Source of the DNA: Streptomyces sp. Ag109_O5-1
Lineage (GTDB): Bacteria; Actinomycetota; Actinomycetes; Streptomycetales; Streptomycetaceae
Direction: 5' to 3'
Assembly (NCBI RefSeq): GCF_003814875.1
Contig: NZ_RKQF01000001.1
Coordinates: forward strand, 9,548,001 to 9,612,000
DNA length: 64,000 bases
A program made the position numbers and the translations under genes. Each line of letters begins with the position of its first letter. Within the stretch, counting starts at the first letter, position 1. The notes beneath the pieces were generated by a model. The model saw nothing but the letters and a program-made list of their open reading frames with translations, did not search any database and was not told the origin of the DNA. Shown in pieces: positions 25,701 to 34,945 of the stretch.

Positions 25701-27254
25701 TCAGCCCTCGGCGACCGCAGCCTCCACCGGCACCGCTTCCAGCTCCTCACTCCGCGGTGGCAGCAAGGACAGCACTGCTTCGCGGTACACGTCACTCGTC
25801 GCATCGTCGTACGGATCCGGAGTGGCCGGTACCTGAAGCCGCAGTACCGGTCCGTGCCCCAGTCGGGCGTAGCCCCGCCCCGCCGGCACCTGGGCCAGCG
25901 GTGTCGTATGCGGCGGAGCTCCCAGCGCCGCCGCCAGCTCGTCCGGAAGTGCCGGACCGAGCACGACACGCGCGCGCGTGTGCTGTCGTACCGCCTCGCT
26001 CAACGCGTCCGCGCTGTCGAGGTGCTCGGCGACGACCACGGTGACGTTCGCCGCGCGGCCGTGCCGGAGGGGGATCTGGAGGAGGGCCTGCGGGTCCTTG
26101 TGACCGTCCGCCGAGGCCAGGTGGAGGAAGGGGCTCGGGCGGTCCAGCAGGATCCAGAGGGGACGCCGGCAGTCGTCCGGCGGCGGGTGGCCCGTCTGGC
26201 GCGCGCGGTTGACGGCGATGAGCCGCCGTTCCGTCTCGTGCGCCGCCCACTCCAGGCTGGCCAGCGCCCCGGCGAGGCCGCACTCCACGGCGAGGACCCC
26301 GGCCCGGCCGGACAGGCAGGCGTACTCGCCGGTGCCGCCGCCCTCGACGACCAGCACGTCACCGTACTGGAGGGCCTGCAGGGCGATGGAGCGCAGCAGG
26401 GTCGAGGTGCCGCTGCCGGGGCGGCCCATGACGAGCAGGTGCGGTTCGGTGGAGCGGGCGCCGGTGCGCCAGACGACCGGCGGCACGTCGCGATGCTCCT
26501 CGCCGTACGCGAGGGGGAGCGTGCGCTGGACCTCGGTGGGATCGGTGAAGCCGAGGACCGTCTCGCCCGGCGCGGTGACGAAGCGCTGGGCGGCGATGTC
26601 GGTGGGCAGTGGGGCGAGGACGGTCACCGTGAGCAGGTTTCCCTCCTCGTCCCACGCGAAGTGGTACTCCCGGCCCCGCCCGGACTTCGCGGTGAGCAGG
26701 TACTCGATCCGCGCGCGGGCCTCGGGCTCGCCGTCCGGGAAGTACGCGGGGTAGCGGATCACCAGCTGGCCGATACGGCCCGCGTCGTCGAACTCGTGGG
26801 CGATGAACGCTTTCTCCCACTCCCCGCCGTGTGCGTACAGCGGCGCCGGGTCCTCGGCGGCCGAGAAGTACGGCACCAGGGCCTCGTACAGGGACTGGAG
26901 TCGCTGGGTCTGCGACTCGTCGGGGCCCTCCGGCGGGGGTGCGGCGTGGTCGCGGCCGTGCCAGGCGCTCGCCGCCATCAGGGTGATGACGGCGAGCAGT
27001 GGTCCGTACGGCACCAGCGCCACGACCAGGACGACCGAGGCCACCATGAAGAGCAGTGGTCCGCGCTTGTCCTTGGGTGTCTCCGCCCATCTGCGCCGCC
27101 CGGCCGAGGCCAGCCGGCGCAGCCCGCGGGTCACTGTGATGAGCGGATGGAGGACATCGGTGGCGCTGTCTGCGGCCGTCCGGGCCAGATCCCGGCTGCG
27201 GGCGAGCTGTGCGCTGCCGTTGCTCAGAATTCGGGGGAGAGGGCGCAGGGCCAC
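25701..27254 (-). CDS. sffA: SffA-like SpoIIIE/FtsK-related septal protein
   Basis: 517-residue membrane-anchored protein matching SffA, the sporulation-specific SpoIIIE/FtsK-like partner of SmeA in S. coelicolor, which localises to sporulation septa and helps chromosome partition. Two hydrophobic segments lie at about 66-95. The P-loop region reads LLVMGRPGSGTSTLLRSIAL, where the invariant Walker lysine is Thr. A Walker-B-like PLWILLD is near 335. Upstream smeA is 37 bp away on the same strand, fitting the smeA-sffA operon. Identity rests on synteny and general features recalled, not on alignment. Confidence 0.82.
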   Translation of the reverse strand: MALRPLPRILSNGSAQLARSRDLARTAADSATDVLHPLITVTRGLRRLASAGRRRWAETPKDKRGPLLFMVASVVLVVALVPYGPLLAVITLMAASAWHGRDHAAPPPEGPDESQTQRLQSLYEALVPYFSAAEDPAPLYAHGGEWEKAFIAHEFDDAGRIGQLVIRYPAYFPDGEPEARARIEYLLTAKSGRGREYHFAWDEEGNLLTVTVLAPLPTDIAAQRFVTAPGETVLGFTDPTEVQRTLPLAYGEEHRDVPPVVWRTGARSTEPHLLVMGRPGSGTSTLLRSIALQALQYGDVLVVEGGGTGEYACLSGRAGVLAVECGLAGALASLEWAAHETERRLIAVNRARQTGHPPPDDCRRPLWILLDRPSPFLHLASADGHKDPQALLQIPLRHGRAANVTVVVAEHLDSADALSEAVRQHTRARVVLGPALPDELAAALGAPPHTTPLAQVPAGRGYARLGHGPVLRLQVPATPDPYDDATSDVYREAVLSLLPPRSEELEAVPVEAAVAEG

Positions 27255-27291
27255 TGCTGTCTCCTGACGGTGCGTACGGGCGGGAGGGGCG

Positions 27292-27486
27292 TCAGAACTT
27301 GATGCCGCCGAGCAGGCTGGCCAGGCTCTCGCCGCCGGCCTTGATGCTCGGGGCGATGGCCGTGCTGGCGAGGTAGAAGCCGAAGAGCGCCGAGGTCGTG
27401 GCGTGCGACGCCTTCAGCCCGTCCTTGCGGAAGAAGAGGAAGACGATGATGCCGAGCAGGACCACGCCTGACATGGAGAGGATCAT
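27292..27486 (-). CDS. smeA: SmeA-like small septal membrane protein
   Basis: 64-residue membrane protein: an N-terminal helix (about 4-20, VVLLGIIVFLFF), a basic RKDG turn and a second hydrophobic part (about 30-50) ending in GGESLASLLGGIKF. Length and the adjoining FtsK-like gene fit SmeA, which targets SffA to sporulation septa in S. coelicolor. ATG at 27486. The frame is open to 27624 but that extension does not look genuine. Confidence 0.8.
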   Translation of the reverse strand: MILSMSGVVLLGIIVFLFFRKDGLKASHATTSALFGFYLASTAIAPSIKAGGESLASLLGGIKF

Positions 27487-27782
27487 TTGAGATCTCCTGG
27501 TGTCGAAGGGGGGGACAGTCACCATGAGTTCTTCCAGGATCACAGCAGGTATCCATACGATAAAAGGTGCAAATGAGTGAATTTCGGCGAATTTCACTCG
27601 ATTGGCGGATCGTTTCTGATTCATCCTGACCGCCGTGATCTTTACCTCGGGCAGATCCGCTCATGTTCACCCTGAGCCAGTACGCTGGCGATTCACTCGT
27701 ACGGCCCCGCGGCCCGCCCGTTGCCGTACGCTCCCCCCGTCCGCGGAAGTCACCGCAGTACACAGGAGAGGCGGTCCGGCCG

Positions 27783-28175
27783 ATGAGCGAAGCCCCCGAC
27801 CCGGAGGTCGTGGAGCTGGCTACCAGGATCTTCGATCTGGCCCGGCAGGGGCGGACCGAGGCGCTCGTGGCGTACCTCGACGCGGGCGTTCCGGCCAACC
27901 TCACCAACGACCGCGGCGACTCCCTCGTGATGCTCGCCGCCTACCACGGGCACGCCGAGGCGGTGCGCGAGCTGCTCGCCCGGGGTGCCGCGGCGGACCG
28001 GGTCAACGACCGAGGCCAGACCCCGCTCGCCGGTGCGGTCTTCAAGGGTGAGACGGAAGTGATCAAGGTGCTGCTTGAGGCCGGCGCCGACCCGGCGGCG
28101 GGTACTCCGTCGGCCGTCGACACCGCGCGGATGTTCGCCAAGACGGAACTTCTGGAACTGTTCGGTACCCACTGA
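27783..28175 (+). CDS. Ankyrin-repeat protein
   Basis: 130-residue soluble protein made mostly of ankyrin repeats: GVPANLTNDRGDSLVMLAAY, HGHAEAVRELLARGAAADRV, NDRGQTPLAGAVFKGETEVI and KVLLEAGADP. Such proteins mediate protein-protein binding. ATG at 27783 follows an AGGAGAGG ribosome site; it is divergent from smeA across about 300 bp, which shows no other feature. Partner unknown. Confidence 0.92.
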   Translation: MSEAPDPEVVELATRIFDLARQGRTEALVAYLDAGVPANLTNDRGDSLVMLAAYHGHAEAVRELLARGAAADRVNDRGQTPLAGAVFKGETEVIKVLLEAGADPAAGTPSAVDTARMFAKTELLELFGTH

Positions 28176-28485
28176 CCCAACTGACCCATCTGTTCTGACC
28201 AGCTAAAACACACAAAACGGGGGAGGCGGTACAGGGCCGCCGAAATTTCGGTCGCGGCAGGTCGAAGTGCCGAGTCATCATGACGTCGTGATTCACGGAC
28301 GCGATGGCTGGGCAGGTGTTGCCGCACCGCGCGGGCCGTGATGCGGTCCGCATGGGCCACTGACGAGAGGCAGAGAGAAATGGTCTACAGCAAGCAAGAG
28401 ACGGCGGGCGCTCCGACGTTGTGTCACGCGGCCAGGTAGTGCGTGTTCTCCGGTTGCGTCGACGCTTGATGTGAGGCTGTTTCCC
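28176..28485. other. Intergenic region, ankyrin to HEAT gene
   Basis: 310 bp with no convincing gene. Locally richer in A (CTAAAACACACAAAACGGGG near 28202) than its surroundings. A GAGG at 28473-28476 serves as the ribosome site for the downstream ATG. Confidence 0.4.
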
Positions 28486-29904
28486 ATGTTCGATCCGGTC
28501 ATAGCGCCCAGCGGTACGCTGCTCGGCCTGCTTCAGCGGGGCCGCGGCGACGGCACGCTGCACGCGCTCACCGCCCCGCGCGCCGAGGCGCTCGCGGCTC
28601 TGAACCACTGTGTGCTGCGCGATCCCCGCCACGACTGGCAGGTGGAGAACCGCTCCCTGTACTACGCCCGGCTCTACCTCGACCTGAACGGCGAGCTGGA
28701 CGCCATCGAGGCGCACCTCTTCGACACCGAGGACATCCTCGACACCGAGGAGTCCCGCACCGGCCTCGCGCTGGCCGTGCTCGGGCACCTCGCCTCCTAC
28801 GGCAGGCGGGACGCGCTCGAACTGTTGCGCAGGTACGCCGCCATCGGCGCCAACTGGGCCTGGGCCCTGGACGAACTGGCGCTGCGCGACGACGACGCGG
28901 GCCTGCGCTCGCTCGCCGCCCCGGTGCTCGCGCGGTTCGCCACGGACGCCGAGGGCGAGGCCGAGCTGGCCGCCGCCGTGCGGGACGCCTTCGAACCACG
29001 GCCCTGGCGGCTGTGGGCCGAGGATCCCCGCGAATCGATCGCCGCGCGCGTGCGTGCCGCGCACGAAACCGGATGCTTCGACCGCTGGCAACGCCAGATG
29101 CGACCAACCGGGCCCCGTCCGGGGTGGAGCGTGCAGGCGGTCTTCGAGTGGGCCCAGCAGGGCGTCGAACGGGGCGCGGCCCTCCATGTGCCCGCTGCCC
29201 GCTGCCTGGTCGCCGTGGCCGGACCCGAGGACCGGCCGGAGATTCTCCAGGCCGCCAAGGACGGCACCGACGGAGCCCGCTGCACCGCGCTGCGCTACCT
29301 CGCCGACACCAACGACCCCGACGCGCTGAACCTCATCGAAACGGCCGCGATCGACGGTACGGCCACCGTCGTGGAGGCCGCCGTCGACGCCTTCGAACGC
29401 ATGCGCAGCGTCGCCGCCGTCGACCACGCCCGCGGCTGGGCCCGCCGGCCCGACGCCCTCGGCGCCGCCGCCGGACGGATGCTTGCCTGCCGGGGCGGAG
29501 CCCAGGACAGCGACCTCGTGCTCGCGGCGCTCCGGGAGGCCGTACGGGGCGAGGGCCCCGACGCGCCGACGCTGTGGACCCTCGTCGACGGCACCGGACG
29601 ACTCGGAATCGCCTGCGCCGCACCCGTGCTGCGCCACGTCTACCGCGAGACCGCCTCGTCCCATCTCCGCGGCCGCGCCGCCCGCGCCCTGGCCGCCACC
29701 GACCCCTCCTTCGCCACCGGATTCGCCGTCGAATGCCTGTGGGACTGCGAGGAGACCACCCGTGAGATCGCCGCCCGGCACGCCGAGACCGGTGACGCCC
29801 GGGTCGTCGAACAGCTCCGCCGGCTCGCCGCCGACCCCGCCGAGGAGGCCGAGGTCCAGACGGCCGTACGCAGCCGCATCGGACCGGACACCACCGCCGT
29901 GTGA
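28486..29904 (+). CDS. HEAT-repeat-like helical protein
   Basis: 472-residue soluble protein, Ala/Leu/Arg-rich, with repeated paired helices from about 70 to 460 that look like HEAT or PBS-lyase repeats (e.g. ALRYLADTNDPDALNLIETA, ATVVEAAVDAFERMRSVAA, HLRGRAARALAATDPSFA). No enzymatic motif. ATG at 28486 has GAGG 9 bp upstream; a GTG at 28471 is an alternative. Probably a scaffold protein; single-gene unit with about 230 bp to the next operon. Confidence 0.8.
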   Translation: MFDPVIAPSGTLLGLLQRGRGDGTLHALTAPRAEALAALNHCVLRDPRHDWQVENRSLYYARLYLDLNGELDAIEAHLFDTEDILDTEESRTGLALAVLGHLASYGRRDALELLRRYAAIGANWAWALDELALRDDDAGLRSLAAPVLARFATDAEGEAELAAAVRDAFEPRPWRLWAEDPRESIAARVRAAHETGCFDRWQRQMRPTGPRPGWSVQAVFEWAQQGVERGAALHVPAARCLVAVAGPEDRPEILQAAKDGTDGARCTALRYLADTNDPDALNLIETAAIDGTATVVEAAVDAFERMRSVAAVDHARGWARRPDALGAAAGRMLACRGGAQDSDLVLAALREAVRGEGPDAPTLWTLVDGTGRLGIACAAPVLRHVYRETASSHLRGRAARALAATDPSFATGFAVECLWDCEETTREIAARHAETGDARVVEQLRRLAADPAEEAEVQTAVRSRIGPDTTAV

Positions 29905-30132
29905 CGCATCGCCACGGGGGACCACGGCTTCACCACGGGAACCACGGGGGGTCCCGTACACGTTCCATATCCGGACGACTGCGCGTCGGGTGAACAACCG
30001 GTGACCGGCAGGTCAGCCGGGCATGGCCACCGGCTGGCCCGCTCGGGTGTGCAGGTCAACGCTCATGGGACGTTTAACAACCGGAAAGATCCACTTTGAC
30101 GCGGCCACGTCCAGCGCGGCGACAACACCGGT

Positions 30133-31263
30133 ATGCGTGTCGTCATCGTGACCGAATCCTTTCCCCCCGATGTGAACGGCGTGGCCCACTGCGCGCTCCA
30201 GACCGCCCGACACCTCGTCGATCGCGGTCACGCTCCCCTCGTCGTCGCTCCGGCTCCCGCCCCCGGACACAGGCTCGACGCCTCCGCCGCGCCCTGCCCT
30301 GTGGTCCACGTCCCCTCCCTCCCGCTCCCGGGCTATCCCCAGGTCCGCGTCGCTCTCCCCAGCCGTAAGCTCGCCGCCGCGCTGATCGAGCACCGCCCCG
30401 ACGTCGTCCACCTGGCCAGCCCCTTCATCCTCGGCGTCCGCGGCATGGCGGCCGCCGCCCGCCTCGGCATCCCCGCCGTCGCCGTCTACCAGACCGACCT
30501 GGCCGGATACGCCCGTACCTACGTGGGCGCCGGCGAGGCGGCTGCCTGGCGGCGGATCCGGTCCGTCCACGGCGCGGCCGACCGCACCCTCGCCCCGTCC
30601 ACCGCCTCGATCAGCGACCTGGAGGCGCACGGAGTCCCCCGGATCCAGCTGTGGCAGCGCGGCGTGGACACCGTCCGCTTCCGCCCCGAGTTCCGTGACG
30701 AGGCGCTGCGCCGCGAGATCGCCCCGAACGGCGAGGTCATCGTCGGCTACGTCGGCCGCCTGGCGCCCGAGAAGCAGGTCGAGCTCCTCGCCGGGGTCTG
30801 CGGCCTGGAAGGCGTGAAGGTCGTGATCGTGGGCGACGGGCCCGCTCAGGCCCACCTCACCGAGGCGCTGCCCGGCGCGGTCTTCCTCGGCCGCCGCACC
30901 GGCCACGACCTCGCCCGGATCTTCGCCTCGTTCGACGTCTTCGCGCACACCGGCCCCTTCGAGACGTTCTGCCAGACCGTCCAGGAGGCCATGGCCAGCG
31001 GCGTCCCGGTCGTCGCCCCCGCCGCCGGCGGCCCGATCGACCTGGTCGACCACGGCCGCACCGGCTTCCTCGTCCCGCCGCGCGACGCCGGCGCCGTCCG
31101 CGAGGCCGTCGCGTCCCTGGTGGCCGCCCCCGCGATGCGGGCCGGTTTCGGCGCCGCCGCGCGCGCGACCGTCGAGGGCCGCACCTGGGCCGCGGTCGGC
31201 GACCAGCTGATCCAGCACTACGAGGACGTGCTCGCGGCACGCCGGCCGGTGGTGGCGGCATGA
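30133..31263 (+). CDS. GT4 glycosyltransferase, MgtA/PimB-like
   Basis: 376-residue GT-B fold retaining glycosyltransferase. N-terminal VTESFPPDVNGVAHCALQTA is typical of GDP-mannose-dependent mannosyltransferases of the MgtA/PimB group. C-terminal: IVGYVGRLAPEKQVELLAG and the nucleotide-sugar EX7E motif, FETFCQTVQEAMASGVPVVA. Cytosolic, membrane-associated. Stop overlaps the next ATG by 4 bp, starting a three-gene coupled operon. Likely acts on a membrane lipid acceptor, but sugar and acceptor are inferred. Confidence 0.9.
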   Translation: MRVVIVTESFPPDVNGVAHCALQTARHLVDRGHAPLVVAPAPAPGHRLDASAAPCPVVHVPSLPLPGYPQVRVALPSRKLAAALIEHRPDVVHLASPFILGVRGMAAAARLGIPAVAVYQTDLAGYARTYVGAGEAAAWRRIRSVHGAADRTLAPSTASISDLEAHGVPRIQLWQRGVDTVRFRPEFRDEALRREIAPNGEVIVGYVGRLAPEKQVELLAGVCGLEGVKVVIVGDGPAQAHLTEALPGAVFLGRRTGHDLARIFASFDVFAHTGPFETFCQTVQEAMASGVPVVAPAAGGPIDLVDHGRTGFLVPPRDAGAVREAVASLVAAPAMRAGFGAAARATVEGRTWAAVGDQLIQHYEDVLAARRPVVAA

Positions 31264-32456
31264 CCGGCGAACCGCTGCGCATCGTCCGCCTCGCCAACTT
31301 CGTGGCACCCTCCTCCGGCGGCTTGCGCACCGCCCTGCGCGAGCTCGGCAAGGGCTTCGTGGCCGCCGGTCACGAATCGGTCCTGATCGTGCCCGGCGAG
31401 CGCTACTCGGACCGGATCGAGGAGCAGGGCCGGGTCATCACCCTGCCCGGCCCGATGCTGCCCGGCACCGGCGGCTACCGCGTGCTCGTCGACAAACAGC
31501 GGGTCCAGACCCTCCTGGAGCACCTGGCTCCGGACCGCCTGGAGGTGTCCGACCGCACCACCCTGCGCTGGACCGGCCGCTGGGCCCGGCGCGCCCGGAT
31601 ACCCGCCGTGATGGTCTCCCACGAGACCGCCGACGGTGTCCTGCGCACCTGGGGCATGTCCGAGAACATGTCCCGGCGCACCGCCGACGCCCTCAACATC
31701 CGTACGGCGCACACGTACGCGCGCGTGGTGTGCACCACCGAGTTCGCCGAGCGCGAGTTCATCCGCATCGGCGCGCGCAACGTCGTACGCGCCCCCCTCG
31801 GCGTCGACCTGACGGGCCGCCACCCCTCACTGCGCGACCTTGGCCTCCGGGAACGCTACGCGCGCGAGGACGAGACGCTCCTCGTCATGTGCTCGCGGCT
31901 GTCCGTGGAGAAGCGGCCCGGCACCGCCCTCGACGCCCTGGAGGCGATGGTGCGGCGCGGGCGCCGGGTGGTCCTGGTCGTCGCCGGCGACGGGCCGCTG
32001 CGGGAGCGTCTGGAGCAGCGGGCGCGGGAGCGCAGGCTGCCGGTGACCTTCCTGGGGCATGTCTCCGACCGGGACAGCCTGGGCGCGCTGCAGGCGTCCG
32101 CCGATGTCGCCCTGGCGCCCGGACCCGCCGAGACCTTCGGGCTCGCGGCCCTGGAGGCCATGGCCTGCGGGACGCCCGTGGTCGCCAGCGCCTCCTCCGC
32201 GCTGCCCGAGGTGATCGGGTCCGCGGGGGCCACCGCGGCCGACCGCGGGGAGGCGTTCGCCGACGCCGTGGAGATGCTCCTGGAGCGTCCCGCCGCCGAG
32301 CGCCGGGAAGCGGCACGCGCGCGTGCGGAGTGCTTCAGCTGGGGAACGGCCGTGGAGGCCTTCCTCGCCGCGCACGACGCGCCGGTGCTGTGCCGTCGTG
32401 ACGAGAGCGCAGTGACGGAACCGGTCCGTCGTGTCGTTCCGGAGGGCGTGGCATGA
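31260..32456 (+). CDS. GT4 glycosyltransferase, second in operon
   Basis: 398 residues, GT-B fold. N-terminal VRLANFVAPSSGGLRTALRE; C-terminal EX7E motif ETFGLAALEAMACGTPVVAS and glycine-rich VAGDGPLRERLE. Overlaps both neighbours by 4 bp (ATGA), so the three proteins are made together. Probably adds a sugar to the product of the first transferase, forming an oligosaccharide on a lipid; that is inference from pairing. Confidence 0.9.
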   Translation: MTGEPLRIVRLANFVAPSSGGLRTALRELGKGFVAAGHESVLIVPGERYSDRIEEQGRVITLPGPMLPGTGGYRVLVDKQRVQTLLEHLAPDRLEVSDRTTLRWTGRWARRARIPAVMVSHETADGVLRTWGMSENMSRRTADALNIRTAHTYARVVCTTEFAEREFIRIGARNVVRAPLGVDLTGRHPSLRDLGLRERYAREDETLLVMCSRLSVEKRPGTALDALEAMVRRGRRVVLVVAGDGPLRERLEQRARERRLPVTFLGHVSDRDSLGALQASADVALAPGPAETFGLAALEAMACGTPVVASASSALPEVIGSAGATAADRGEAFADAVEMLLERPAAERREAARARAECFSWGTAVEAFLAAHDAPVLCRRDESAVTEPVRRVVPEGVA

Positions 32457-33304
32457 GAGCGGTCCGGTTCGTGGCGCTCGGGGACTCGCTGACCGAGGGA
32501 GTGGGCGACCCCGCCGGCGACGGGTGGCGCGGCTGGGCCGCGCTGCTGGCCGGCGGACTCGCCGCGAGGGAGGTGGAGTTCACCAACCTCGCGGTCAGCG
32601 GGGCGCAGACCCGGGACGTACTGGAACGTCAGACCCCGGCCGCGCTGGAACTTCGTCCCGACATCGTCGCCGTCGTCATAGGCGTCAACGACACCCTGCG
32701 CTGCACCTTCGACATCCACGCGGTGGCCGAACGGCTCGACAAGGTCTACGCGGCCTTCACCGCGCCGGGCACCACCCTGCTCACGGCCTGCCTGCCCGAT
32801 CCCGGCTCCATGCTCGGACTCCCGGGCGCCCTGGCCCGTCCGCTGGCCCGTCGGCAGCGTGCCGTCAACATGGTGGTGCACGCGCTGTCCGAGCGGTACG
32901 GGGCGGTCCACCTGCACGCGGCGGAGGGCGCCTGGCTCACCGACCGCGCGATGTGGAGCGCGGACCGGCTGCACCCGTGCGAGCGCGGGCACCGGCAGCT
33001 CGCCGTCCGCTTCCACGCCCTCCTCGCCCCGATGGGCAAGGCGACAGGGAGGGCGCCGTCGCCCGAGCCCGAGTTCCCGGCGCCGACGAAGAAGGCGAGC
33101 CTGGTGTGGCTGGCCACCGCCGGCACCGCGTGGGTGATCAGGCGCTGCCGTGACCTGCTGCCCCAGCTGCTGCGGCTCGCCCTCGACGAGATGCGGCACC
33201 GCCGCAAGGGCACCAGCGCCCGACTGGACCTGAGCGCGTCCGCCGCCGTGTCCGCCGCGCTGGCTGCCCTCCAGCCGCCGGAGCGGCCGGCCGACGCGGC
33301 GTGA
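32453..33304 (+). CDS. SGNH/GDSL hydrolase
   Basis: 283-residue SGNH-fold esterase or deacylase. Block I FVALGDSLTEGVGD holds the nucleophile Ser; block III is VIGVNDTL; block V is DRLHPCERGH with the Asp/His pair. No signal peptide. The extra C-terminal 70 residues contain an amphipathic or membrane-leaning segment (LVWLATAGTAWVIRR). Coupled by 4 bp to two glycosyltransferases, so it probably deacylates or trims a glycolipid. Confidence 0.9.
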   Translation: MRAVRFVALGDSLTEGVGDPAGDGWRGWAALLAGGLAAREVEFTNLAVSGAQTRDVLERQTPAALELRPDIVAVVIGVNDTLRCTFDIHAVAERLDKVYAAFTAPGTTLLTACLPDPGSMLGLPGALARPLARRQRAVNMVVHALSERYGAVHLHAAEGAWLTDRAMWSADRLHPCERGHRQLAVRFHALLAPMGKATGRAPSPEPEFPAPTKKASLVWLATAGTAWVIRRCRDLLPQLLRLALDEMRHRRKGTSARLDLSASAAVSAALAALQPPERPADAA

Positions 33305-33333
33305 GGCCGGCCTGCCGGCCGAGGCCGCAACGG

Positions 33334-33424
33334 CGGTTGAGCGGCGGCTAACGACGGTTCGGCGACGGCGTACCGCTTACGGCGGTTCAGCGACGGCGTA
33401 TCGCGGTTCAGCGGCGGCGTACGG
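33334..33424. repeat. Degenerate short tandem repeat
   Basis: Four copies of a CGGTTCAGCGACGGCGTA-like unit start at 33334, 33355, 33383 and 33404 (spacing 21, 28, 21). It lies between convergent genes, and the last unit runs into the 3' end of pxpC. Confidence 0.6.
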
Positions 33425-34277
33425 CCACGAACCGGACCGGGATGCCCGGGACCGTCTGGGCCGCCGCCGGGAGATCGGCGGCGCGGACCACCGCGATCAC
33501 CGGATAGCCGCCGGTGGTCGGATGGTCGGCCAGGAACACCACCGGACGGCCGTCCGGCGGAACCTGGACGGCACCGAGGACCATGCCCTCACTGGGGAGT
33601 TCACCGGGACGGGCCCGCTCCAGGGCGGGCCCTTCCGTGCGCAGCCCGATGCGGTTGCTCGCCGACGACACGCGGTACGCGCGCGAGGTGAACGCCCGTA
33701 CGGCAGCGGGCGTGAACCAGTCGGCACGCGGCCCGAGCGTCACCCGCAGCACCAGCTCCGCCGGCGGGGACGGCTGCGGAGCGACGTCCACGCGCGCGTG
33801 CGGGCCCGCCGGAGTGCCCAGCGGCAGCACCGTACCGTCCGCCAGCGGAGCGGGACCGAGCCCGGAGAGCAGATCCGTGGCCCGGCTGCCCAGTACGGGT
33901 TCGACGGCGACACCGCCGGAGACGGCCACATAACTGCGTACACCGGACAGGGCCGTCCCCACCTCCAGCAGCTCCCCGGCGGCGACCACGACGGGTGCGC
34001 CCCACGCGGCCGGGCGCCCGCCCACCGCGACCGGACACGGCGCACCCCCGACCGCCACCACCACCGTCGAACGCGGCCGCACGGCACAGCCGTCGAGCGT
34101 CGTCTCCAGGACGGCCGCCTCGGGGGAGTTGCCGACCAGCCGGTTGACGAGCGCCGCGGCGGGCGCGTCCAGCGCTCCGGAGCGGGGCACCCCGAGATGC
34201 GCGTACCCGGGCCGCCCCCGGTCCTGCACGGTCGTCAGCGCCCCGGCCCGTACGACGACGAGCGCCCGGTCGGTCAC
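33408..34277 (-). CDS. pxpC: 5-oxoprolinase subunit PxpC
   Basis: 289-residue biotin-dependent carboxylase-like (KipA) subunit. With PxpA and PxpB it forms the bacterial ATP-dependent 5-oxoprolinase, which opens 5-oxo-L-proline to glutamate. Motifs: TVQDRGRPGYAHLGVPRSGA, NRLVGN, and near the C-terminus FLADHPTTGGYPVIAVV. GTG start overlaps the pxpB stop by 4 bp. Confidence 0.94.
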   Translation of the reverse strand: MTDRALVVVRAGALTTVQDRGRPGYAHLGVPRSGALDAPAAALVNRLVGNSPEAAVLETTLDGCAVRPRSTVVVAVGGAPCPVAVGGRPAAWGAPVVVAAGELLEVGTALSGVRSYVAVSGGVAVEPVLGSRATDLLSGLGPAPLADGTVLPLGTPAGPHARVDVAPQPSPPAELVLRVTLGPRADWFTPAAVRAFTSRAYRVSSASNRIGLRTEGPALERARPGELPSEGMVLGAVQVPPDGRPVVFLADHPTTGGYPVIAVVRAADLPAAAQTVPGIPVRFVAVRRR

Positions 34278-34945
34278 AGGCCCCCCACCGGCCCCGCTGG
34301 CCCCACCGGCACGAACCGCACCCGCGTACCCGGCGCCAGCAGTGCGGCCGGCACACGCGCGTGGTCCCACAGCACCGCCTCCGTCGTCCCGATCAGCTGC
34401 CAGCCGCCCGGCGACGAGCGCGGGTACACGCCGGTGTACGGCCCGGCCAGCGCCACCGCCCCCGCGGGCACGGCCGTGCGCGGAGTGGCGCGGCGCGGCA
34501 TGTCGTACTGGGCGGGCAGCCCGGTGAGATAGCCGAAGCCGGGCGCGAAGCCGCAGAAGGCGACCGTGAACTCGGTTCCCGAGTGGATACGGGCCACCTC
34601 GTGCTCGGACACCCGCCAGTGGGCGGCGACCTCGGACAGGTCCGGGCCGTCGTAGCGCACAGGCAGCTCGATCGCCGCACGCGCGCGTGCGGGACTGGGA
34701 GGGATCTCGGCGGCGGACAGTTCGGCGGCCCGGCGGGCCGGGTCGTCAAGGCCGTCGAGCAGGACCGTGCGGGCCGCCGGCACGATCTCGCGGACCGCCA
34801 GTGAGCCCTCCGCGCGGCGGCGCAGCAACTCGGCGTGCAGGGCCTGGGCCTCGGCGCCGGAGCCGACCTCGAGGAGCAGGGCGTCGTCACCGACGGGGCG
34901 GGTGGTCATGGGCATGGTGCTCCCGGCCGGTATCGTCCCGGTCAC
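34274..34945 (-). CDS. pxpB: 5-oxoprolinase subunit PxpB
   Basis: 223-residue KipI-type subunit. Core motifs: PVGDDALLLEV near the start, IPVRYDGPDL-like ELPVRYDGPDLSEVA, FCGFAPGFGYLTGLP and RSSPGGWQLIGTT. GTG start at 34945 overlaps the pxpA stop, so coupling favours it; an ATG at 34915 or 34909 (MTTRPVGDD) with GGGAG upstream is equally plausible. In B. subtilis KipI also binds the sporulation kinase KinA; no such partner is evident here. Confidence 0.93.
   Translation of the reverse strand: MTGTIPAGSTMPMTTRPVGDDALLLEVGSGAEAQALHAELLRRRAEGSLAVREIVPAARTVLLDGLDDPARRAAELSAAEIPPSPARARAAIELPVRYDGPDLSEVAAHWRVSEHEVARIHSGTEFTVAFCGFAPGFGYLTGLPAQYDMPRRATPRTAVPAGAVALAGPYTGVYPRSSPGGWQLIGTTEAVLWDHARVPAALLAPGTRVRFVPVGPAGPVGGL

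Noticed and set aside
23580..27302. 1240-codon plus-strand frame across several genes
   Set aside because: It spans parts of three independent genes on both strands and is mostly Arg/Pro/Gly; it has no recognisable domain.
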